Origin: Oscillospiraceae bacterium
GTDB taxonomy: Bacteria > Bacillota > Clostridia > Oscillospirales > Oscillospiraceae
Direction: 5' to 3'
Assembly: GCA_017412585.1 (NCBI GenBank)
Contig: JAFPXK010000040.1
Location: 1 to 35,844, forward strand
DNA: 35,844 nt
Part shown: positions 16,657 to 26,710 of the stretch, piece after piece
Layout of the letters: each line of letters opens with the position of its first letter
Numbering within the stretch: the first letter of the stretch is position 1
Program-made: the position numbers and the translations under genes
The notes under the pieces: model-generated
Seen by the model: only the letters and a program-made list of their open reading frames with translations
Databases searched by the model: none
What the model was told of the DNA's origin: nothing

Positions 16657-16815
16657 ATGACAGTGGCAACGAAAGAGAGCAAAATGGGCAAGGGCGTGGG
16701 CTTCGAGCGCATCCGCCGCATCACCGGCTACCTGGTGGGCACCATGGATAAGTGGAACGACGCCAAGAAGGCCGAGGAGCGTGACCGTGTCAAGCACGGC
16801 CTCAATCAGAAATGA
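16657..16815 (+). CDS. Detached glycyl-radical domain of NrdD (52 residues)
   Basis: This small gene encodes what is normally the C-terminal end of NrdD. Residues 16-30 read FERIRRITGYLVGTM, and G24 (codon 16726-16728) aligns with the glycine that carries the radical. The following DKWNDAKKAEERDRVKH is also typical of NrdD C-termini. The first 15 residues (MTVATKESKMGKGVG) look like a new leader. It lies 24 bp after the nrdD stop with a textbook AAGGAGG 9 nt before the ATG, and its stop overlaps nrdG by 4 bp. It is in the same frame as nrdD with a single TAA between, so readthrough is a formal alternative. I infer a free radical subunit that docks on NrdD, comparable in idea to the spare domain YfiD/GrcA of pyruvate formate-lyase. 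Confidence 0.88.
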   Translation: MTVATKESKMGKGVGFERIRRITGYLVGTMDKWNDAKKAEERDRVKHGLNQK

Positions 16816-17327
16816 TGATCCGCATGGCCGGCGTGGCCGGCGACTCCATCGTGGACGGCCCCGGCATCCGCACCGCCTACTTCTGTCAGGGCTGCCCCCA
16901 CCATTGCGAGGGCTGCCACAATCCCGAAACCTGGGATTTTGCCGGCGGCACCCCTGTGGACACATCGGAGCTGGCGGACATCGCCCGCCGCAACCCCCTG
17001 TGCCGGGGCGTCACCTTCTCCGGCGGCGAGCCCTTCGCCCAGCCGGAGGGCTTCGCGGAGCTGGCCGACCTTCTGAAACAGGACGGCTACGAGATCGCCA
17101 GCTATACCGGCTATACCTTCGAGCATCTCCGGGACAGCGGCACCCCCGCCCAAAAGGAACTGCTGCGCCGCCTGGACGTGCTGATCGACGGCCCCTTCGT
17201 GCTGGCGCAGCGCAGCCTGGACCTGGTGTTCCGTGGCAGCGCCAACCAGCGCATCATCGACGTGCCCCGCAGCCTGGCCGCCGGGGAGATCGTCCCCGCC
17301 CCGCCCCGCTGGCAGGGCGAATACTAA
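16812..17327 (+). CDS. nrdG: Anaerobic ribonucleotide reductase activating protein (radical SAM)
   Basis: Radical SAM enzyme that installs the glycyl radical on the reductase. The 171-residue protein has the cluster motif CPHHCEGC (CX3CX2C) within FCQGCPHHCEGCHNPETW, the SAM-binding GGEPF (TFSGGEPFAQ) and IASYTGYTFE; length is normal for NrdG. Translation starts at an ATGATG, the first ATG overlapping the TGA of the glycyl-radical gene, so activase and radical domain are made in coupled fashion. This fits its job of acting on that domain directly. Last gene of the operon, followed by a hairpin terminator. Confidence 0.96.
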   Translation: MMIRMAGVAGDSIVDGPGIRTAYFCQGCPHHCEGCHNPETWDFAGGTPVDTSELADIARRNPLCRGVTFSGGEPFAQPEGFAELADLLKQDGYEIASYTGYTFEHLRDSGTPAQKELLRRLDVLIDGPFVLAQRSLDLVFRGSANQRIIDVPRSLAAGEIVPAPPRWQGEY

Positions 17328-17334
17328 AAATAAC

Positions 17335-17368
17335 CCCCGCTTTTGGCATTCGCCAAAAGCGGGGATTT
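17335..17368. terminator. Bidirectional terminator between nrdG and the XRE gene
   Basis: A 13-bp perfect stem (CCCCGCTTTTGGC) with loop ATTC; T-rich on the right (ATTTTC) and A-rich on the left, so usable from both sides. Confidence 0.88.
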
Positions 17369-17375
17369 TCCTGTG

Positions 17376-17618
17376 TTACCGTATTTCCTGCTCCAGCGCG
17401 TCAAACTCCGCCGTGGAGAAAAACTCCCCCAGCGTCATGTCCAGCCCGTCGCAAATCATTTTGATGGTCAGCACCTTGGGGTTCTGGCTCTTGCCATACA
17501 GGATATTCTTGATGCTGGACGGCGGCAGACCGCAGAGGGCAGCCAGCCGGTTGATACTGATGCCCCGCTGCCCGCAGAGCTGCAAAATGCGGTTCTTCAC
17601 CGCCGCAATCGTATCCAT
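17376..17618 (-). CDS. Small XRE-family helix-turn-helix regulator
   Basis: An 80-residue DNA-binding protein. The HTH is clear: VKNRILQLCGQRGISINRLA is helices 1-2, GLPPSSIKNILYGK the recognition region, and IKMICDGLDMTLGEFF the closing helix with the usual end of short Firmicutes XRE proteins. AAGGAG lies 8 nt before the ATG at 17618; the open frame upstream to 17720 has no ribosome site and overlaps the divergent gene's promoter, so I exclude it. It is divergent to a 52-residue protein gene, with shared repeats between them that probably form its operator. Confidence 0.9.
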   Translation of the reverse strand: MDTIAAVKNRILQLCGQRGISINRLAALCGLPPSSIKNILYGKSQNPKVLTIKMICDGLDMTLGEFFSTAEFDALEQEIR

Positions 17619-17665
17619 GTCCACCACTCCTTTTTCCATAAGCATACCCAAAAGGAGTGGACAAA

Positions 17666-17704
17666 ATAGGCTATGCGTGCTACTATATAGGCTATACATA
17701 GCCT
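17666..17704. promoter_or_regulatory. Repeated operator-like sites between divergent XRE and small-protein genes
   Basis: ATAGGCTAT occurs at 17666-17674 and again at 17687-17695, exactly 21 bp (two helical turns) apart. The second copy is half of the inverted repeat AGGCTATACATAGCCT (17689-17704). Three half-sites on one face of the helix in a divergent promoter region suggest binding by the adjacent XRE protein, probably with autoregulation. Confidence 0.6.
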
Positions 17705-17718
17705 TTGGAGGGGATAAC

Positions 17719-17877
17719 ATGCCGGATTACGAAAAAATGTATACCATTTTGCGGGATGCGATCGATGATGTCATTGCGATCGTGCAGGTATTTCCCCAGA
17801 CCCGCGCCCAGGGCGAGCGTTTGTGGCGAGCCCTGCGACAAGCCGAGGGGATGCAAACCGAGTTCGAGGAAGCATAA
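17719..17877 (+). CDS. 52-residue conserved-type small protein beside the XRE regulator
   Basis: A 52-residue acidic, helical protein beginning MPDYEKMYTILRDAIDDVI and ending TEFEEA. It follows TTGGAGGGG at good distance, and a strong terminator starts at its stop codon, so it is a complete transcription unit despite its size. Short proteins starting MPDYEKMY are, to my knowledge, common in Firmicutes and often annotated as hypothetical. The predicted amphipathic helices suggest a coiled coil or a protein partner. Its divergent XRE neighbour suggests co-regulation. Function unknown. Confidence 0.8.
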   Translation: MPDYEKMYTILRDAIDDVIAIVQVFPQTRAQGERLWRALRQAEGMQTEFEEA

Positions 17878-17910
17878 AAAAGAAGTACGCCGTGAGGCGT
17901 ACTTCTTTTT
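17877..17910. terminator. Bidirectional terminator between the small-protein gene and eno
   Basis: Perfect stem GAAGTACGCC with loop GTGA, flanked by A6 and T5, between convergent genes. Confidence 0.93.
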
Positions 17911-17930
17911 CAGCATAAATCAGCTTGCGC

Positions 17931-19238
<1,308 letters not shown>

Positions 19239-19291
19239 TCAATGTGAAGCGGGGGCAGGCCATAGCCATACTCCGTCAGCTTATCATGAAT

Positions 19292-19319
19292 ACTTTACCA
19301 TATTTTCGCCCGATTGCAA
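19292..19319 (-). promoter_or_regulatory. eno: Promoter of eno
   Basis: On the minus strand TTGCAA (19314-19319), 16-bp spacer, TAAAGT (19292-19297). Leader of about 65 nt before the start codon. Confidence 0.55.
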
Positions 19320-19467
19320 GGCCACATTTGCCCTCTTGAAAGAAAAAATTTCACCCGGCGTCCCGCTGTCTCCGTCATTTTCACCAAAGCCCGCCGCCCC
19401 GTCTCCGTCGCCCATTCACAATTCCCCTAAATATGCATCCACAAGAGAATATTTATTCATTATATCC

Positions 19468-19496
19468 TTGACATTCTGCATATCGTCGGGTATAGT
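19468..19496 (+). promoter_or_regulatory. Sigma-A promoter of the amino acid ABC importer
   Basis: Consensus TTGACA (19468-19473), exactly 17 bp, then TATAGT (19491-19496). One of the best promoters in the window. Confidence 0.9.
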
Positions 19497-19586
19497 ATGC
19501 ATTGTCAATCAACACAAATCGTTTTTCCCGCCCCGGCGGCGCGAAAGCCCCACGCCGGCAGCGGAAATAGAAAGGAAGTACCCCCT

Positions 19587-20417
19587 ATGAAAAAGTTTTT
19601 TGCTCTTGTGCTGGCCCTGGTCATGGTGCTGGCCCTTGCCGCCTGCGGCAGCAGCAACAACGCCGCCCCCGCTGGCGACGACGCCTCCGCCCCCTCCGTC
19701 CTGGTGATGGGCACCTCTCCCGACTATCCCCCCTATGAGTTCTACGCCGACGCCGCCCTCACCGAGTTTGCCGGCATCGACGTGGAGGTGGGCAAGTACA
19801 TCGCCGACGCCATGGGCATGGAGCTGCAGATCGAGGCCATGAACTTCGATAATCTGGTCACCTCCCTGGGCAACGGCGACTTCGACATGGTCCTGGCCGC
19901 CTGCGAGTACACCGAGGAGCGGGCCAACAGCGCCGACTTCTCCGATCCCTACTACACCGACCTGCCCCCCGTCATCCTGGTGAAGGCCGACAACGCCGCC
20001 GCCTACACCTCCGAGGATGACATCAACAAGGCCTCCGTCATTATCGGCGCCCAGAAGAACACCACCAAGGCCATGGCCGCCGCCGATAAGTTCGACGCCG
20101 CCGCCGACGGCATGGTGCTGGAGTCCGTGGTGGGCACCCTGATCACCGAGCTGAAGTCCGGCCAGATCGACCTGCTGGTGCTGGACGGCAACGTGGGCGT
20201 CAAGTACGCCGACCAGAACGATGACCTGGTGGTGCTGGAGGGCGTGGTAGACTGGGGCGAGACCGAGCCCTACCGCGTCCTGGTGCAGAAGGGCGATCCC
20301 AAGGGCCTGCTGCCCGGCATCAACGCCGCCATCGCAGAGCTGACCGCCAATGACGGCGCCAAAATCGCCGACATCGAGAACCTGGTCTCCGCCCTGGATA
20401 CCTATATCCCCGAATAA
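19587..20417 (+). CDS. Amino acid ABC transporter substrate-binding lipoprotein
   Basis: Extracellular solute receptor of the polar amino acid (family 3) type, 276 residues. The signal peptide ends in the lipobox LAAC with Cys20. The mature part shows family 3 features: MGTSPDYPPYEFYAD, FAGIDVEVGKYIADAMGMEL, VTSLGNGDFDMVLA and the TEERANSADFSDPYY segment that lines the ligand site. AAAGGAAG precedes the ATG at 19587; the frame is open upstream but that stretch is promoter and leader. Permease and ATPase genes follow, giving a full importer. The amino acid cannot be named. Confidence 0.95.
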   Translation: MKKFFALVLALVMVLALAACGSSNNAAPAGDDASAPSVLVMGTSPDYPPYEFYADAALTEFAGIDVEVGKYIADAMGMELQIEAMNFDNLVTSLGNGDFDMVLAACEYTEERANSADFSDPYYTDLPPVILVKADNAAAYTSEDDINKASVIIGAQKNTTKAMAAADKFDAAADGMVLESVVGTLITELKSGQIDLLVLDGNVGVKYADQNDDLVVLEGVVDWGETEPYRVLVQKGDPKGLLPGINAAIAELTANDGAKIADIENLVSALDTYIPE

Positions 20418-20443
20418 GCCAGCGGCCATCCCAAGCCAACCTC

Positions 20444-20471
20444 CGGTGCAGCGCCGAAAGGCGCTGCACCG
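20444..20471 (+). other. Intercistronic stem-loop after the binding-protein gene
   Basis: A perfect 12-bp stem (CGGTGCAGCGCC) with a GAAA tetraloop and no T-run lies between the receptor and permease genes. Without a T-run it is less a terminator than an RNA end-protector. In ABC importer operons such hairpins keep the binding-protein mRNA more abundant than the rest. Confidence 0.75.
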
Positions 20472-20502
20472 TTCACCCTGTTTATGAAAGGAACCAACGC
20501 CT

Positions 20503-21231
20503 ATGTGGTCCGACCTCTTTGCCAATATGGACTCGGCCTCTTTCTTCAATTTTTCCTTCCTGCCCAAGTATATCCCTGCCTTCGTCCGGGGCCTGGAATA
20601 TACGTTGCTGCTGTCGGTGGTATCGGTGGCCCTGGCGGTGATCCCCGCCCTGGTGCTGGCCATCATGCGCCTGAGCAGGAATAAAATTGTCCGGGCCATC
20701 TCCGGCGCCTATATCGCCGTCTTCCGCTCCACGCCCCTGCTGGTGCAGCTTTCCATCATCTATTTCGGCCTGTTCCACTACATCCAGCTCCCCCGGTATC
20801 TCCTCTTCGGCTTCATCGCCATCAACCGCTTCATCCCCGGCGTGGTGGCCCTGGCGCTGAACAGCTCCGCCTATGTGGCCGAGATTTTCCGGGCCGGCAT
20901 CCTGGCGGTGGACGCCGGCCAGGCGGAGGCCGCCCGGTCCCTGGGCCTGTCCTCCTGGCAGAGCATGCGCCTGGTGGTGCTGCCCCAGGCCATCAAGAAC
21001 GTGCTGCCCGCCCTGGCCAACGAGCTGGTCACCATGGTGAAGGAGTCCTCCATCTGCTCCTCTCTGGGCATGGCTGAGCTGATGTACGCCGCCCAGACCG
21101 TGTCCGGCAACAGCTATATCACCCTGGCCCCCTTCGTGCTGGCGGCCCTCATCTATTTTGCCATCAATTACCCCGCCTCCAAGGGTATCGAGGCCATTGA
21201 AAGGAGGATGCGTCGTGGCGACAAACGATAA
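20503..21231 (+). CDS. Amino acid ABC transporter permease
   Basis: A 242-residue inner-membrane subunit of the polar amino acid (HisM/GlnP) family. Residues about 22-230 form the binding-protein-dependent core with five or so helices. It has the family sequences [30 protein letters not shown] and the EAA coupling loop [19 protein letters not shown] followed by [22 protein letters not shown] precedes the ATG. The 3' end overlaps the ATPase gene by 17 bp. Single permease genes of this type usually act as homodimers. Confidence 0.95.
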   Translation: MWSDLFANMDSASFFNFSFLPKYIPAFVRGLEYTLLLSVVSVALAVIPALVLAIMRLSRNKIVRAISGAYIAVFRSTPLLVQLSIIYFGLFHYIQLPRYLLFGFIAINRFIPGVVALALNSSAYVAEIFRAGILAVDAGQAEAARSLGLSSWQSMRLVVLPQAIKNVLPALANELVTMVKESSICSSLGMAELMYAAQTVSGNSYITLAPFVLAALIYFAINYPASKGIEAIERRMRRGDKR

Positions 21232-21964
21232 CGTGCTCATCTCCGTGCAGCATCTGGTAAAGACCTACGGCACGGATATCCACGCCCTCAACGACTGCTC
21301 CGTGGATATCCATAAGGGCGAGGTGGTGGCCATCATCGGCCCCTCCGGTTCCGGCAAATCCACCCTCCTCCGCTCTCTGAACCTGTTGGAGACCCCCACC
21401 TCCGGCACCATCTGGTTTGACGGCGTCAATCTCACCGACAGCAAGGTGAATATCGACCTCCACCGCCAGAAAATGGGCATGGTCTTCCAGCATTTCAACC
21501 TCTTCCCCCATAAAACCGTCCTGCAAAATATCACCCTGGCCCCCGTCACGCTGCAAAAAAAGACCCAGCCCGAGGCCGACGCCCTGGCCATGGAGCTGCT
21601 GCAGCGTGTGGGCCTGGCGGATAAGGCAAACGACTATCCCGCCCAGCTCTCCGGCGGCCAGAAGCAGCGTGTGGCCATCGTCCGCGCCCTGGCCATGGAG
21701 CCGGAGGTCATGCTCTTCGATGAGCCCACCTCCGCCCTGGACCCGGAGATGGTAGGGGAGGTGCTGTCGGTCATGCGTGAGCTGGCCCGGGAAGGCATGA
21801 CCATGGCTGTGGTCACCCACGAAATGGGCTTCGCCAAAGAGGTAGCCACCCGGGTCCTCTTCATCGCCTCCGGCCAAATCCTGGAGCAGGGCACCCCCGA
21901 GGCCATCTTCCAGCACCCCCATAACCCCCGCCTCCAGGACTTCCTCAGCAAAGTGCTGATTTAA
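21215..21964 (+). CDS. Amino acid ABC transporter ATP-binding protein
   Basis: Cytoplasmic ATPase of 249 residues. Walker [11 protein letters not shown]-loop [10 protein letters not shown], signature LSGGQKQR, Walker [12 protein letters not shown] and switch His in VVTHEMGFA. These, especially [15 protein letters not shown], mark the GlnQ/HisP type. The start is a GTG at 21215, with AGGAGG (21202-21207) 7 nt before it, inside the permease gene; a longer frame from 21158 has no ribosome site. Followed at once by a terminator. Confidence 0.95.
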   Translation: MATNDNVLISVQHLVKTYGTDIHALNDCSVDIHKGEVVAIIGPSGSGKSTLLRSLNLLETPTSGTIWFDGVNLTDSKVNIDLHRQKMGMVFQHFNLFPHKTVLQNITLAPVTLQKKTQPEADALAMELLQRVGLADKANDYPAQLSGGQKQRVAIVRALAMEPEVMLFDEPTSALDPEMVGEVLSVMRELAREGMTMAVVTHEMGFAKEVATRVLFIASGQILEQGTPEAIFQHPHNPRLQDFLSKVLI

Positions 21965-21980
21965 TTGAAAATGCAAAACT

Positions 21981-22008
21981 AAACCGCTCCCCAACGGGAG
22001 CGGTTTTT
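21981..22008 (+). terminator. Terminator of the amino acid importer operon
   Basis: Perfect 11-bp stem AAACCGCTCCC, loop CAAC, then T5. Confidence 0.93.
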
Positions 22009-22168
22009 CGACGTTTTAATGAATACTGAGGTCGTAAAACGGAAGGATAAAGGTATCCGTTGCGCGGATGATTTGTATAATGGGGGAGGGCAATGCTGAA
22101 CGGTCCCGGCGGTGGAGAGAATTGCCGTTTCTCCGTAGGGGCGATTCACGAATCGCCCGCCGCCTCGT

Positions 22169-22289
22169 CTTCCCCTCGGGGGGAAGGTGTCGGCGAAGCC
22201 GACGGATGAGGGGGCGACGCCCACCACCACCGGCCGAATAGAAAACGGAAACGTCATCCTCCGTAGGGGCGGACGACTCGGTCCGCCCC
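22169..22289 (+). repeat. Composite repeat unit, copy 1
   Basis: Nested hairpins CTTCCCC/GGGGAAG and GTCGGCGAAGCCGAC, then GGATGAGGGGGCGA, a GGCCGAATAGAAAAC spacer, and a GTAGGGGC hairpin. The same order recurs at 22412-22531. Confidence 0.8.
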
Positions 22290-22411
22290 GTTCCTCTGAA
22301 AACCCACCATCCTCCGTAGGGGCGGGGCTCTGCTCCGCCCACTCCCGCCACCCCGCTGCGGCAGCCACCGACGGGCCGGATAAAGGGTAAACAAAAAAAT
22401 CACCGCCCCAG

Positions 22412-22531
22412 CCTTCCCCTCGGGGGGAAGGTGTCGGCGAAGCCGACGGATGAGGGGGCGACACCCACCACCGCCGGCCGAATAGAAAACAGGAACGTCA
22501 TCCTCCGTAGGGGCGGGGCTCTGCTCCGCCC
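22412..22531 (+). repeat. Composite repeat unit, copy 2
   Basis: Nearly identical to 22169-22289 through the spacer (a few substitutions), but the terminal GTAGGGGC hairpin has a different stem sequence: GGGGCTCTGCTCC in place of GGACGACTCGGTCC. Both stems pair. Confidence 0.8.
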
Positions 22532-22775
22532 ACTCCCCGCTCCACCCGAAACCCGCCAGCTTCTCCGTAGGGGCCGCCGCCTACCCCAAGGGCACTGGTT
22601 CCGGCATCCGCTCGTACCTCGCGGGCCGTCACTGGCGCCCGGCGGCCCGTTTTGGCGGCAGATTTGCGCCGGGTATGGATGGTTGAAACGGCCCATCGAT
22701 CACAATGTAGGGGCGCTTCAAGAAGCGCCCGCCCGCACACCCGCCGCCCCGTCCGAGTCCATTCTCCACGCGCAA

Positions 22776-22809
22776 AAGAAAAGAGACACCAAACGGTGTC
22801 TCTTTTCTT
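22776..22809 (-). terminator. Terminator of the tRNA operon
   Basis: A perfect 15-bp stem (AAGAAAAGAGACACC, loop AAAC) starts directly after the tRNA-Val CCA end; on the minus strand it is T-rich after the GC part. Confidence 0.88.
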
Positions 22810-22811
22810 AT

Positions 22812-22888
22812 TGGTGGAGACTGCTGGACTCGAACCAGTGACCTCCTGCGTGTGAAGCAGGCGCTCTAACCAGCTGAGCTAAGCCTCC
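22812..22888 (-). tRNA. tRNA-Val (anticodon CAC)
   Basis: Cloverleaf readable on the minus strand: acceptor GGAGGCT with AGTCTCC (one G-U pair), D-arm GCTCAGCTGGTTAGAGC, anticodon stem CCTGC/GCAGG with loop TTCACAC giving CAC, T-arm with GGTTCGAGTCC. The CCA end is encoded. Reads GUG, the frequent Val codon in this GC-rich genome. Confidence 0.95.
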
Positions 22889-22919
22889 AGATTGTCGGCA
22901 GTCCGTCAGGGCTGCCGAA

Positions 22920-22994
22920 TGGTGACCCGTACGGGACTCGAACCCATGTTACAGCCGTGAAAGGGCCGTGTCTTAACCACTTGACAACCGGGCC
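22920..22994 (-). tRNA. tRNA-Glu (anticodon TTC)
   Basis: On the minus strand: acceptor GGCCCGG with ACGGGTC (last pair G-A mismatched, one G-U), D-arm around GTCAAGTGGTTAAGAC, anticodon loop CTTTCAC giving TTC, T-arm GGGTTCGAGTCCC, encoded CCA. The sequence is otherwise typical of bacterial tRNA-Glu. Confidence 0.93.
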
Positions 22995-23047
22995 GTCACA
23001 GTGAGCCGATCGCGGGGGTGGCGGGTGAGGCAGTGCCTCTCCCGCGA

Positions 23048-23124
23048 TGGTAGCGGCACCTGGATTTGAACCGGGGACACTGCGGGTATGAACCGCATGC
23101 TCTAGCCAACTGAGCTATGCCGCC
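23048..23124 (-). tRNA. tRNA-Met, elongator (anticodon CAT)
   Basis: On the minus strand: acceptor GGCGGCA with TGCCGCT (G1-U72), D-arm GCTCAGTTGGCTAGAGC, anticodon stem TGCGG/CCGCA with loop TTCATAC giving CAT, T-loop TTCAAAT, encoded CCA. The paired 1-72 end and GGCGGC start point to the elongator rather than the initiator; loop TTCATAC argues against tRNA-Ile2. One C-A mismatch is present in the T-stem. Confidence 0.93.
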
Positions 23125-23149
23125 GTATCACCTCGAACAGGCACGAATT

Positions 23150-23178
23150 AATATAGCATATCCCTTCCGCCTTGTCAA
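23150..23178 (-). promoter_or_regulatory. Promoter of the tRNA operon
   Basis: On the minus strand a perfect TTGACA (23173-23178), 17-bp spacer and TATATT (23150-23155) with an extended TG. It drives tRNA-Met, -Glu and -Val as one transcript. Confidence 0.9.
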
Positions 23179-23304
23179 CACTTTTTCACGGATTTTACCG
23201 GCAAAAAATAAGACAACAGCCCACGCGCCACGGACCGGCCCGTGGCGCTGATAAATGCCATAGAGCAGCGGAGAGCGGGAGGGACAGGGCCGCCTCGAAT
23301 AAAA

Positions 23305-23334
23305 TATGGGGCGCCGCCACAGCGGCGCCCCATA
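23305..23334 (-). terminator. Terminator of groESL
   Basis: A 13-bp perfect stem (TATGGGGCGCCGC) followed on the minus strand by TTTTATT, 20 bp after the groEL stop. Confidence 0.88.
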
Positions 23335-23353
23335 GGGTAATTCCAGTTTCGGC

Positions 23354-25502
<2,149 letters not shown>

Positions 25503-25515
25503 TTAATAAAAACAA

Positions 25516-25558
25516 AATCAACGTTAGCACTCAAAACGCCGGAGTGCTAACGTTGATT
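25516..25558. promoter_or_regulatory. CIRCE operator (HrcA binding site), extended
   Basis: TTAGCACTC (25524-25532), 9 bp, GAGTGCTAA (25542-25550): an exact match to the CIRCE consensus. The arms continue outward with AATCAACG/CGTTGATT, giving 17-bp perfect arms. HrcA bound here represses groESL until heat stress. hrcA is not in the window. Confidence 0.98.
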
Positions 25559-25586
25559 ATCATATCACAATTTCCTTGATTTGCAA
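25559..25586 (-). promoter_or_regulatory. Promoter of groESL
   Basis: On the minus strand TTGCAA (25581-25586), 16-bp spacer, TATGAT (25559-25564). CIRCE begins right after the -10, so HrcA would cover the transcription start. Confidence 0.8.
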
Positions 25587-25650
25587 GGGGGAAAAAGGAA
25601 AAAATCCAAAAGTTCACAAAATGATTAAATTTGCCGCCCACGCCGCCGGG

Positions 25651-25766
25651 CAGGTCAATGGAGCGCGCCGGGCAGGGCGATGGAGAGCGCCGCCATCAAT
25701 GGAAAGCGGCAGGTCAATGGAGAGCGCCGCCGTCAATGGAAAGCGGCAGGGCAATGGCGGCCCCGG
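25651..25766. repeat. Tandem 37-bp minisatellite
   Basis: Copies beginning CAGG.CAATGGAGAGCGCC start at 25673, 25710 and 25747 (period 37), with a partial copy at 25651. Each contains the inner repeat TCAATGGAAAGCGG. It sits just after the lipid kinase stop codon. Confidence 0.85.
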
Positions 25767-25770
25767 CGTC

Positions 25771-26697
25771 TCACCGGGCCGTGGCGTTGCAGTCGCACCC
25801 GGCGGGGCCGAAGAACCGCAGGGGGTGGTCCGCCAGGCGGATGGTCACGTCGTCGGAGGTGATGCACTCGCCGTCGAGACAGGTGGTGATGTCCGCCTTG
25901 TCCGACGTGATGCGGATTTCTTTGGCGTTGACGCACTGGGCGAACCGGGGGAAGCGTCGGTATTCGCCGTTGGAATAGGGGCCGATGAACCGCAGGAAGG
26001 CGGGCCGGGAGATTTTCTTCACCACCAGCGTGTTCAGCACGCCGTCGTCCATCCGGGCCTCCGCCACCGGCATAAAGCCGCCGCCGTAGTACCGCCCGTT
26101 GCACACCGCCACCACCGCGTAGTCCCCCTCGGCGGCCACGCCGTCCATCGTCACCGTCCAGTGGGAGGCGATGGACCGGAACAGGAAGTTCACCACCAGG
26201 CTGGCCACGTAGCTGCCCTTGCCGTTCAAAAGGGGGCTTTCCGAGTACTTGTGTACGTCCTGGGCCACCCGGGCGTCCAGGCCGGAGCAGGCGATGGTCA
26301 GGGCGTACCGCCCGTTGACGGAGATGGCGTCCATCTCCTGCACCGGGCTGTCCCACAGGTTCTCCGCGTCGGAGAAGAGGGCCGCGGCGTCGCCGAAATT
26401 CCGCAGGAAATCGTTGCCCGTCCCCACGGGGATTACCGTCATGGCGGCGTTGGGGAAGCCGATGACGCCGTTGGCCACCTCGTTGGCGGTGCCGTCGCCG
26501 CCGCAGGCGTAGAAGCGCAGCTCCTCCCCGCTGCGGCACAGCTCCCTTGCCAGCTCAATGGCGTGGCCCTGCCGCCGGGTGAGGATGCAGGTCACGTCCA
26601 GCCCGTGGTTTTTCCGCAGCGCCTCCGCCATGTCGTAGATCCGCCGGGTGCTGTCGGTTTTCCCGGCGTTGGGATTAATAATGAAAACGTGTTTCAT
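25771..26697 (-). CDS. Diacylglycerol kinase family lipid kinase (DagK/YegS type)
   Basis: A 308-residue cytoplasmic or membrane-associated lipid kinase. Its catalytic domain starts VFIINPNAGK and shows the nucleotide loop ACGGDGTANEVANG and PVGTGNDFLRNFG, both diagnostic. The C-terminal beta domain includes GLDARVAQDV and KGSYVASLVVNF. Such enzymes phosphorylate diacylglycerol recycled from lipoteichoic acid or related lipids; the lipid is not certain here. AGGAG lies 9 nt before the ATG, and the gene starts 13 bp after the RNA methyltransferase stop, making an operon. Confidence 0.93.
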   Translation of the reverse strand: MKHVFIINPNAGKTDSTRRIYDMAEALRKNHGLDVTCILTRRQGHAIELARELCRSGEELRFYACGGDGTANEVANGVIGFPNAAMTVIPVGTGNDFLRNFGDAAALFSDAENLWDSPVQEMDAISVNGRYALTIACSGLDARVAQDVHKYSESPLLNGKGSYVASLVVNFLFRSIASHWTVTMDGVAAEGDYAVVAVCNGRYYGGGFMPVAEARMDDGVLNTLVVKKISRPAFLRFIGPYSNGEYRRFPRFAQCVNAKEIRITSDKADITTCLDGECITSDDVTIRLADHPLRFFGPAGCDCNATAR

Positions 26698-26710
26698 GCC
26701 GCCGCTCCTC

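Larger units (their letters stand above)
22010..22775. repeat. Non-coding field of dispersed palindromic repeats
   Basis: No credible gene lies in this 766-bp stretch. It holds two copies of a CTTCCCC...GGGGAAGG element (22169-22217, 22412-22460), at least five hairpins beginning GTAGGGGC (22135-22158, 22263-22289, 22316-22340, 22507-22531, 22707-22730), a half-copy at 22567, a segment shared with the 35.5-kb region (22581-22636), and ATGAATACTGA plus a GGTATCCG...CGCGGAT hairpin at 22019-22075 like those at 35.3 kb. Short open frames here repeat the same KPTDEGAT peptide only because the DNA repeats. Confidence 0.85.

Noticed and set aside
16503..16724. Frameshift as the cause of the broken nrdD
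   Set aside because: Both parts are in the same frame, and the break has a proper stop, ribosome site and start, so a frameshift is not the explanation.
20444..20471. Terminator after the amino acid binding-protein gene
   Set aside because: The hairpin lacks a T-run and the downstream genes complete the same transporter, so a stabilising hairpin is more likely.
22187..22855. Short frames encoding peptides starting with KPTDEGAT in the repeat fields
   Set aside because: They recur at 22187, 22431 and 30111 only because the same DNA repeat recurs; no ribosome sites and no coding bias.
25651..25770. CRISPR array
   Set aside because: The 37-bp units are contiguous tandem repeats without unique spacers, and no cas genes are present. 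No CRISPR was seen elsewhere.
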